From the NCBI GenBank assembly GCA_032433765.1, contig JAVIAB010000159.1, forward strand, positions 1,674,001 to 1,738,000: DNA of 64,000 bases, written 5' to 3'. Every line of letters begins with the position of its first letter. Positions within the stretch are counted from its first letter, which is position 1. The notes under the pieces are model-generated. The model was not told the DNA's origin and made no database searches. It saw only the letters and a program-made list of their open reading frames with translations. Positions 22,106 to 31,201 of this stretch are shown here, in pieces. A program made the translations under genes and the position numbers. The stretch comes from Megaustenia siamemsis. Its lineage: Eukaryota > Mollusca > Gastropoda > Stylommatophora > Ariophantidae.

Positions 22106-22460
22106 TCCACTGTCTCAGGAAAACACTTTGTATACCATTGGATGAATTTAAGACTAGAATAGAAATATAAGAATTGGCCACATGTCTAACAAAAACTATA
22201 GTTATAAGAATTGGCCACATGTCTAACAAAAACTATAGTTATAAGAATTGGCCACATGTCTAACAAAAACTATAGTTATAAGAATTGGCCACATGTCTAA
22301 CAAAAACTATAGTTATAAGAATTGGCCACATGTCTAACAAAAACTATAGTAAAGAAAAGAAGGTGGGCATATATGAGAAGATATTGTAAAAGAAGCCTAA
22401 AACATTGAGAAAAAGCTGGTAAAAGAAAAAAAGAGGCTAAGTAGAATATGTGACATAGAG
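22106..22460 (+). mobile_element. LINE family B fragment with an internal 37-bp tandem array
   Basis: The frame DEFKTRIEI, then ELATCLTKTIVKKRRWAY and AGKRKRG, matches the family B C-terminus (EFKTNEEIREIANQP, KKRRWSYVGH). Within it a 37-bp segment, TATAAGAATTGGCCACATGT plus CTAACAAAAACTATAGT, is repeated five times without change at 22166-22350. Confidence 0.8.
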
Positions 22461-22579
22461 AAACACTATGTGGAACATGACATGAGAGAGAAGCTCACCC
22501 AGAACAAGAACATGGTGAAAACAGGTCCAGTGTAAAATCTGACAAATAACAACAAAGAATTATCACACTTGGAGAGTTT

Positions 22580-22637
22580 TTAATGTGCTGTTTTATGTGC
22601 CATCTTTGGCTTGAAAGGACAATAAATGGATAGATCC
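22580..22637 (+). mobile_element. remnant of the SINE with a LINE B-type tail
   Basis: ATGTGCCATCTTTGGCTTGA followed by AAGGACAATAAATGGATAGAT is a diverged copy of the 3' end of the SINEs at 47327-47484 and 52610-52855. It ends a few bases from the splice donor of the exon at 22645-22709. Confidence 0.6.
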
Positions 22638-22644
22638 AACTCAC

Positions 22645-22709
22645 TTCATTATCTGGCTCTTGTTTTATATTCCAGACTGGAATGTGACTCTTTGTATCCA
22701 TATTTTTGA
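22645..22709 (-). CDS. zinc-finger gene, most upstream exon seen
   Basis: A 65-nt exon with acceptor TTTCTCTTTGACAG and donor GTGAGTTGGATC from 22644. It encodes KNMDTKSHIPVWNIKQEPDNE, ending in phase 0. IKQEP is a clear psi-K-x-E SUMOylation-type site. Translation could start at the ATG at 22701-22699; if so the gene encodes about 536 residues from here to 8110. Alternatively it is internal, since it opens with two bases of a split codon. No promoter or first exon was identified to its right, where a satellite with LINE insertions begins. Confidence 0.5.
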
Positions 22710-22749
22710 CTGTCAAAGAGAAATGGTGGATGTTTAATATTCAGTAAAT

Positions 22750-23601
22750 TGGAATAGTGTCATAATAAAGTTAATGAGAGATGATAATACTGGTACTGGA
22801 ATAGTGTCATAATAAAGTTAATGAGAGAAGATAATACTGGTACTGGAATAGTGTCATAATAAAGTTAATGAGAGATGATAATACTGGTACTGGAATAGTG
22901 TCATAATAAAGTTAATGAGAGATGATAATACTAATACTGGAATAGTGTCATAATAAAGTTAATGAGAGATGATAATACTAATACTGGAATAGTGTCATAA
23001 TAAAGTTAATGAGAGTTGATAATACTAATACTGGAATAGTGTCATAATAAAGTTAATGAGAGATGATAATACTAATACTGGAATAGTGTCATAATAAAGT
23101 TAATGAGAAATGATAATACTAATACTGGAATAGTGTCATAATAAAGTTAATGAGAGATTATAATACTAATACTGGAATAGTGTCATAATAAAGTTAATGA
23201 GAGATGATAATACTAATACTGGAATAGTGTCATAATAAAGTTAATGAGAGATGATAATACTAATACTGGAATAGTGTCATAATAAAGTTAATGAGAGATG
23301 ACAATACTAATACTGGAATAGTGTCATAATAAAGTTAATGAGAGATGATAATACTAATACTGGAATAGTGTCATAATAAAGTTAATGAGAGATGATAATA
23401 CTAATACTGGAACAGTGTCATAATAAAGTTAATGAGAGATGACAATACTAATACTGGAATAGTGTCATAATAAAGTTAATGAGAGATGATAATACTAATA
23501 CTGGAATAGTGCCATAATAAAGTTAATGATAGATGATAATACTAATACTAGAATAGTGACATAATAAAGTTAATGAGAGTTGATAATACTAATACTGGAA
23601 T
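22750..23601. repeat. 47-bp satellite, left block, about 18 copies
   Basis: The unit is GGAATAGTGTCATAATAAAG followed by TTAATGAGAGATGATAATAC and TAATACT. The array is continued at 26778-26975 and 27536-27603; LINE B and LINE A insertions split it. Confidence 0.97.
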
Positions 23602-26600
23602 CTATCTATCTATCTATTGACCTTTCGAGCCGTAACCGGCCCATAGGGCGTAGACCAAGATACACCTTCTCCTATATGAATTTCTGTTCTAGCAGTTTTC
23701 TTTTAAAGATATTTTATCAAATCTCGCCATCTGTCTCTGTTCTGTGCAAGCAGTTCTATCTCATTGAGGGAGCCGATTCCTGCTGCTCTTGCCTCTCTCA
23801 TCAATGTTCTTCTCAGTGTCTCCCTGGGTCTTCCTCTTTTTCTTTTACCTGTTGTTTCCCATATGAGGGCTTGCTTTGCTATTCGATTATTATCTCTTCT
23901 CATCACATGTCCAACGTATGACCATCGTCTTTTCTTTATTACTGAAGATATTAGTGGTTGATTGGCGATTTCTCTAATTTCCTCGTTTGTTTTGAATTCG
24001 TTCCATTCTATACCAAGTATTTTCCTTAGACATTTATTTTCGAATGCGTTCAACTTTGTTTCTATATCTCTTGTTGTTTTCCAGCTTTCACACGCATACG
24101 TAAGGGTTGATAGTACATTTGATTTGAATAGCCTAAGTTTTGTGTTTGTGCTAATGAGTTTTGATTTCCACAACTTTTCAAGGCTTCTGAAAGACATTGC
24201 TGCTTTAGCCAGTCTGATTCTAATTTCTTTGCTCGTATCCCCTTCTCGATCAATGTGACTTCCAAGATAGATGAAGTGATCGATCTCTTCTACTGGTTTG
24301 TTTTCCATGTATATTTTGTCACTTGTTGGAATTAAACTTTTCATGACTTTAGTCTTTTCATGATTGACCTCAAGCCCAATTTTGCTGGCTATTGATGATA
24401 GTTCATTTGTGTTTTCCTGCATCGTTTTTATCTGATTGCTGATGAGAACTATGTCATCAGCAAAGTCCAGGTCCTCCAAATGGTCTCCTTGTATCCATTC
24501 GATGCCTTTATTACCAGTGCAGCATTTCTTCATTATGAAGTCCATAACAATTCCAAATAACAAGGGCGATAAAATACATCCTTGTTTAACCCCAGTTTCT
24601 ATTGGGAAACATTCGCTCAGTCCTTCCTCTGTTCGAACTGCACATGTGTAACCATCATACATGTCTTTGATAATATTTATGATTTTTGATGGTAAGCCAT
24701 ATTGCTTCAGAATTTTCCACAAAGAATCTCTATGAATACTATCAAATGCTTTTTTGAAGTCGATGAAGTTAAGTACAAAAGGTTTTTGCTTTTCAATGTG
24801 TTCCTCCAATATAAGTCGTAGAGTGAAAATGTGGTCAAGACAGCTTCTCCCTTTTCTAAACCCAGCCTGTTCTTCACGCATTACTGTATCTATTGAATCC
24901 TTTATTCTATTTAGGATGATTTTACAGAATAATTTTGAGGCAACTGACAAAAGTGTCACGCCTCTCCAATTGTTACAATCTCTAAGATTGCCCTTTTTTG
25001 GGATCTTAACAATGATTCCTTTTTCCATTTATGAGGCGTCTTCTCTGTTTTCCAAATGATGTTGAACATTTTTTGGAGATGTATTAAATTATGGCTATCA
25101 ATTGCCTTGAGGATCTCAGCTGTTAACTTATCCTCTCCAGCAGCCTTGTTATTGGTCATTAGCTTTAAGGTGGTTTCTATTTCACTCAAGGTGAAGTCAT
25201 CTAAATTTACATCTAATTCTGCTGCTGGTGTTTCAGCTTCAAAATCTATTAAACTGTGAGGTAGTGGACGGTTAAGAATTTCTTTGAAGTGTTCCGCCCA
25301 ACGGGCTTTTATGTCTGCGCTTGTTGTTAGCATTAATCCAGATTTGTCTAGAATTGGTGTTCCACTGGATGTATAGGTGTTTGTCAGCATCTTTTGTACA
25401 GTATAAAGAGTTCTGCTGTCTCCTGTAATTGCAGCTGTCTCTGCTTTCTCAGCCAAGTTGTCTATATAAGCTCTTGTATCTCTTCTTGCCGAACTTTTCA
25501 CTTTGTTGTCTAATTCTTTGTATGTTGCTTTTGCCAGAACCTTTCCAAGATCTGTCTTTACATTAGTCATGGCTCTCTTCGCTTCTCTTCTTTCTTTGAT
25601 GTATTTCCATGTGGTGTCTGAGATCCAAGCTCGTTTTTCCATTTTCTTCAGTCCAGCACTTGCTTCTGCTGCTGTCATTAGTATTTTGCTCTGTGAGTCC
25701 CACATTTCATTGATATCTAAGTCTATTTCACCAAGTGCTGAATAACAATTACTTAGCTCTATGTTAAACTTTTCCTTTATTGCTTCATCTTTCAGTTTAT
25801 GACTATCAATTTTATGTGTAATTGACCTCTTCTGTTGGTTTCTAAATTTTAATCTTATTTTCCCAATGCACAGGTTGTGGTCACTATTAACATCAGCACC
25901 TCTGTATGCTCTTACATCTATTAATGATGATCTGAATTGTTGTTTAATACATAGGTGGTCAATTTGATTTGATGTTCTATCATCAGGAGATATCCATGTT
26001 GTTTTGTGGATATTTTTATGTGGAAATAATGTCCCACCTATAACTAAATTTTCTATTAAACATAATTCTATTAATCTTTCTCCATTCTGACTTGTTGTAT
26101 TACAGCCTTCTCTCCCCATCACATGTTCCACTCCTGCGTTATCTTGTCCTACTTTGGCGTTGAAATCTCCCATTACAATTAAAAGATCGTGTTTTGGTAT
26201 TTTGTTTATAAGTTGTTGCAGTTGGTTATAAAAATCATCCTTAACTTCACCATCAGCTTCGTTAGTAGGCGCATAACATTGAATAATTGAAAGTCTTCCA
26301 TGTTTTGTTTTGTATCGTGTTCGTATCAGACGGCTATTTACCGGTTCCCATTCTAATAAACTTCTTGCAGCTTTGTCTGTCATCATTATGCCTACTCCTT
26401 CACGGTGTTTTCCATCTTCCCTTCCAGAAAAAACTACTATTTTATTATCAATAGATCTCCTACCTGTTCCAGGCCAGCGCATTTCGCTTAATCCTAAAAT
26501 ATCTAGATCGTATCTGTCCATCTCGCTCGCGACCTGTGCATGTTTCGTCGGAGCGGCCATTGTTCGCACATTCCAGAATCCTATTTTTGTTGTTGTTTTA

Positions 26601-26777
26601 GGGCCGAAAAAACTATCACTACTATCTACTGCTAATTTACACATTCTGTATCAGGTCTACGTTTCATTAACAACATCGTTTTTACGATAGCGGCTTGTTA
26701 AACCTCTGATCAACGGTTCTATACCAAGCCGGAGAAAAATAATTCCTCCATTTTGGAAACAACCGGAAACGGAGTCT
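23602..26777 (-). mobile_element. near full-length LINE family B (3.18 kb), inserted in the 47-bp satellite
   Basis: A single-ORF non-LTR retrotransposon. The 5' UTR is about 133 bp, the endonuclease-RT ORF occupies 26644-23703, the 3' UTR is about 100 bp, and the 3' tail is (TAGA)n, seen as TCTATCTATCTATC at 23601-23614. TAATACTGGAAT flanks both sides (23590-23601 and 26778-26789), consistent with a target duplication, though the motif is also part of the satellite unit. Length and layout resemble RTE-type elements; clade not tested. A 5'-truncated second copy lies at 45517-46656. Confidence 0.9.
23703..26644 (-). pseudogene. LINE B endonuclease-reverse transcriptase, one frameshift
   Basis: The frame from ATG 26644 carries the apurinic endonuclease motifs FWNVRTM, LSEMRW, CYAPTNEAD, VMGDFNAKVG and NSDHN, then a long linker. 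It loses frame near 25025, where HKWKK is followed by a shift; a six-A run reduced to five explains it. From there the RT reads GIIVKIPKKGNLRDC, EEQAGFRKGRSC, NFIDFKKAFDSIHRDSL, TGVKQGCILSP and DLDFADDIVLI (catalytic FADD), and ends in the basic tail KRKRGRPRETLRR. Apart from this 1-nt loss no stop is seen over about 975 codons, so the insertion is young. Confidence 0.88.
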
Positions 26778-27603
26778 TAATACTGGAATAGTGACATAAT
26801 AAAGTTAATGAGAGATGATAATACTAATACTGGAATAGTGTCATAATAAAGTTAATGAGAAATGATAATACTAATATTGGAATAGTGTCATAATAAAGTT
26901 AATGAGAGATGATAATACTAATACTGGAATAGTGTCATAATAAAGTTAATGAGAAATGATAATACTAATATTGGAATAGTTATAACATCAGATGGAAAAT
27001 GCACCACAAAAATAAAAAGCAGAATAGCACAGGCTAAAATAGCATTTCAGAAAATGAAAAATATCTTATGCAACTAATCTATGTCAATGGAAGTGAGAAA
27101 GAGAGTTCATCGGTGCTATATAGAGTCAATTCTGACCTATGGACATGAATCATGGACCATAAACAAACAATTGAAAAGACGATTAGTGGTCACAGAGATG
27201 GGATTTCTCAGAAGAATGTTGAAAGTTCCCTGGACAGCTAAAAAGACTAATGAAGAAATTCTCAAGGAGGCCAACACAAAATGGGAGCTTCTACCATCAG
27301 AAAGAAACAATAAACATTTTTCAGGCTCATTATGAGAAGAGGAAAGTTGAAATTCTTGGTTACAACTGGCAAAATACAAGGAAAGAGAGATCACAGACAA
27401 CAAAGAGAGAAATGGATAGCTTGGTGTCATGGCATGGAAAACAGTCAACAACAGAATTGATATGATGCATGGTGGATAGAAGTTTCTGGAAGGACGTGAT
27501 CGCCTACACCAACCGGTATGGCACATGATGATGATGAAAAGATGATAATACTAATACTGAAATAGTGACATAATAAAGTTAATATGTGAGATGATAATAC
27601 TAC
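26778..27603. repeat. 47-bp satellite, right blocks, split by LINE A
   Basis: About four copies at 26778-26975 and about 1.5 degenerate copies at 27536-27603 of the same unit as 22750-23601. Between them lies the LINE A fragment. Confidence 0.9.
26979..27535 (+). mobile_element. LINE family A, 5'-truncated 3' end
   Basis: Begins ITSDGKCTTKIKSRIAQAKI and continues MEVRKRVHRCYIESILTYG, GFLRRMLKVPWTAKKTNEE, with the frame lost near 27300. It ends with GGCACATGATGATGATG, the family A tail, returning directly to 47-bp satellite sequence. Confidence 0.88.
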
Positions 27604-27762
27604 TAATTTATGAGTTAGTGTCCTAAATTATTGCTGCTCGGATGAACGTCTCTTTGCACTTTATTCTGCACTCTCGAATCTGTCATTAGAAGACTCTTGG
27701 GTAAGGTTCAGGGTTTGGAATAGCCTACAACTAATCATGTTTGAAAAATATAATTAAATGAA

Positions 27763-28121
27763 CACAAACTATAATGAGTTGATAGTTCAATCCACAAACT
27801 ATAATGAGTTGATAGTTCAATCCACAAACTATAATGAGTTGATAGTTCAATCCACAAACTATAATGAGTTGATAGTTCAATCCACAAACTATAATGAGTT
27901 GATAGTTCAATCCACAAACTATAATGAGTTGATAGTTCAATCCACAAACTATAATGAGTTGATAGTTCAATCCACAAACTATAATGAGTTGATAGTTCAA
28001 TCCACAAACTATAATGAGTTGATAGTTCAATCCACAAACTATAATGAGTGATAGTTCAATCCACAAACTATAATGAGTTGATAGTTCAATCCACAAACTA
28101 TAATGAGTTGATAGTTCAATC
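27763..28121. repeat. 30-bp satellite, 12 copies
   Basis: The unit is CACAAACTATAATGAGTTGA plus TAGTTCAATC. Copies are identical apart from a single-base deletion at about 28049. Each unit contains the inverted repeat AACTAT...ATAGTT with a 9-base loop. The 30-bp period keeps frames open on both strands. Confidence 0.98.
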
Positions 28122-28279
28122 ATTGGCCGGTCAGTGAAGGAAGATCACTCGTTCAGCAGAAATAATGTGGGCCACTAACCTCGTAACTTGCCAAGATAAT
28201 TGTATTTATGGTTATATAATACTTATAATAAATGTAAATATTATAGCAGCGATTATGATAATAACTTCATCCCAACTAT
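28122..28279. other. short spacer, no feature seen
   Basis: AT-rich spacer between the 30-bp satellite and the long LINE A copy. Confidence 0.4.
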
Positions 28280-30420
28280 TCAGACTGAGATCTTTCTTGT
28301 TGCTTTCTTTTACTATTATGTCTATCATTTCTTGTAGTTCATTCTCTGTCTCTTGTGTCATCCGCATATAGCAGATTATTTATGTTGTGACCGTTGACTT
28401 CAATTCCTTTTTTTTGACTACTATTGATCTCATAATATGTTCGCTGCAAAGTGAAAGCAAATCCGGCGACAGAACACAGCCTTGTCTGATTCCTTGTTTT
28501 ATAAGTTGAAATTGTCCTGTTTGATTGTTAATTCGTATTGCTGCTGTTTGTTGCCAGTACATGATTTTTTTTATTCGCAGATCCTTGCCATCAATGTTTA
28601 ATTTCTCCAGCATATTGATTATTTCCACATGCTTTACTTTGTCAAATGCTTTTGTGTAGTCTATAAAGCACATATATAGATCTTTCTTTACTTCTATAGA
28701 TCTTTCTATCAATATCCTTAAGATGTATATTACATTATTGATGCCCTTTCCTTCCACAAATCCACATTGTTCATTTATTTCTGGTTTTATTTTGTTCATC
28801 ACACGTGTCATGATGATTCTTAGTAATATTTTAGTCATATGGCTCATGAGACTAATAGTGCGATGGTCTTCACAATCAGTGGCGCCTGGCTTCTTCGGCA
28901 TGGCTACAAAGATAGATTTTAGTAGATCTTCGGGTATGTGTCCAGTGTTATATATGTCATTGAGTAGTTTTGTTATGACTTGTACTCCCAGCTCTCCTAA
29001 TGCATTTATCTCTTCGATTGTTATATTGTCAGGACATGGAGCATTGCCTCTTTTCATGTGTTAAATTGTGTCCTCCACTTCACTCTGCATTATTGGTGGT
29101 CCTGTGTCTTTGTTTGAATTGTTTAACTCTGGTCTTTCATCATCATAGAGTTGACATATATTCTGCCCATCTTTCCATTGTCTTCTCCTGTCCCATTATT
29201 ATATTTCCTTCCTTTGATTTCACACATCCTGAAACTTTGACTTCTTTTCTTCCTGTTAATTCATTTAACTGATTGTGCATAAATTTTGAGTCTTTCTGTT
29301 GTTGTTTTTCCATTTCTTCACATTTCTGTTTTAACCATCCTTCCTTTGCTTCTCTGCATTTGTTCTGGATCTCTTTGTGCAATATTTTGTATGTCCGTTC
29401 TTCTTTCTTATGTTTTCTTCTTTCATCCATTAGTTGTAATATTTCTTCTGTCATCCGTTTCTTTTTGTTGATTCTTTTGGTAACTAGTATTACTTCTTTT
29501 GATGTTTGCTGAATTGATTGTTTGAGCATTTCCCACTGCTCCTGGATGTCCTGTATTTTCTCAATATCATTATATCTATTTTGTACTATCGTACTGTTCT
29601 TATCACTCATCTATTTATCGACTCTTAAGTATATCTAGTTCTAATTTTATATTTCTTGGTGATTTCTGTGTCTTCCGCAGTTTTATTCTTATCTTTCCAA
29701 CTACTGGTGCATGGTCACTATTGCAATCTGCTTCTGGCCTTGTTTTAACCAATGTTAGCCCATTCCTGAATCTTCTCTGTACCAGTATAAAATCAATTTG
29801 ATTGTGTACTTTTTTGTCTGGGCTTTGCCATGTCCATAGTCACCTAGGCTGTTGCTTGAACCAGGTATTACCTATAATAATCATTTCATGTGTCTTTGCC
29901 CAACCTATCAATCTATCTCATCTGCCATTCATCACTCCAAGGCCATGCCCCCCAGTCACATTTTGCACTTTAGCTGTTCCTACCGTTGCATTGAAATCCC
30001 CTAATATAAGTTATTTCTTGGGATTTACCCATGGTCACTCTAGCTCATTGTAAAAAGTGTCAATGTCTTCTTCTTTGCTTTTACTTGTTGGTGCATAAAC
30101 TTGAATTATGTTGATATCCATTGGTCTGCCTCTCAATTTTACTAGCAGAATTCTGTCTGATACTGGCCAAAATCCTTTCACTGTTTTGCTTCTTTCTCTA
30201 TCTAACATGATGCCTACTCCTCTTTCCTGTGTGGTTCCCCCAGAGTAAATTACATTTCCACTGTCGCGTTGTAATAATCCTGCTCCTTTCCATCTCATTT
30301 CACATAGTCCCAAGATGTTAAATTTCTTGACTGATGTTTTCTATTTTAACAACCTGGAATGCTGATCTAATGTTCCAAGTTCCTATTGCTGGTGTCTCTT
30401 TATTTTTGATCTAGCATACA
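28280..30420 (-). mobile_element. LINE family A, long but broken copy
   Basis: Endonuclease at 30035-30313 (GLCEMRWKGAG, SGGTTQERGVGIM, IIQVYAPTSKSKE), linker at 29143-29610, and RT at 28380-29057 (PCPDNITIEEI, AMPKKPGATDCEDHRTIS, CFIDYTKAFDKVKH, GIRQGCVLSPDL). The RT ends before its catalytic YADD block, so the 3' third is missing here. Frameshifts separate the three open parts. The missing C-terminus is represented by other family A fragments in this window. Confidence 0.85.
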
Positions 30421-31193
30421 GTATACAGTAGCGTAGCGTGATGACACTCCCTACATGACAGGACAAGGTGGCTGTGGAGTCCCCATTAACGTCTTTAGCT
30501 GACTGTAGATATAAAGTTCTGATTTGTCATGATGATGATTATGATTAATTAGTCTAGGCAATATAAGAAGGTAGTTTGCCATTCCTTTCCTTCTTGGCAG
30601 TGAATGTACTAGTCGGAGATCGCAGCCATTGTCTCTATAAATTATGAGATCCTCTGCCTGCCATCGCCGCTCGCGGTGTGGGGACCATAACCGAACCGAC
30701 ACTACTTGACTGCTCCCACAACACCATCCACCACCTGCTCCAATGGCTTCACATCACCCTGACGTACTAAACGGGAGCTCCACCTTGCCCAGGGGTGTCC
30801 CGAAGACTAGCGGAGGAAAGGAAACGTCTTACTCCTCCTTTGGCTTGGGCAGAACGCTACCCCGACCAACTTCAACTATAACACACACTGTTACTAGTGT
30901 TACACTTAACAGATAACAAAAAATCTGCTAACACAACACTCAACACTAGTATCACACGTCGCGTCGCACGCCACGGACCAGGCGAGAGGTTCACCTTAAC
31001 TACATGTGGCATGTGGTGGGTAAACATGGACCAAATCAGACAAAGAATCGAACCCACCTTGTGTCTAGAACGATTCAGAGTTTAATTCAACCTTTGTGTG
31101 CCACAACTACTAGACCGCAGCTTTAATTAATGAAATGTTTTAGCAAATATGATTTTTATGGAACCCGGAGACGCCAGCCAGACGTCACGGCGG
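30421..31193. other. GC-richer non-coding stretch, possibly LINE A 5' UTR
   Basis: Directly upstream (minus strand) of the LINE A endonuclease, with GGAAAGGAATGGCAAACTAC and GGAGGAGTAAGACG-like tracts and a higher GC content than the surroundings. It may be the 5' UTR of LINE A. A tRNA-like segment lies at its right end. Confidence 0.35.
31041..31122 (-). mobile_element. tRNA-like segment, probable SINE head
   Basis: The minus strand reads GCTGCGGTCTAGTAGTTGTG (A-box-like) and, about 50 bases later, GGGTTCGATTC (B-box, about 31045-31055). The spacer is long for a tRNA and the acceptor stem does not pair well, so a SINE fragment is likelier than a gene. Confidence 0.4.
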
Positions 31194-31201
31194 GTTGTGA
31201 T

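Noticed and set aside
24436..26690. Plus-strand ORFs opposite LINE B
   Set aside because: Antisense shadows of the endonuclease-RT frame with no motifs of their own.
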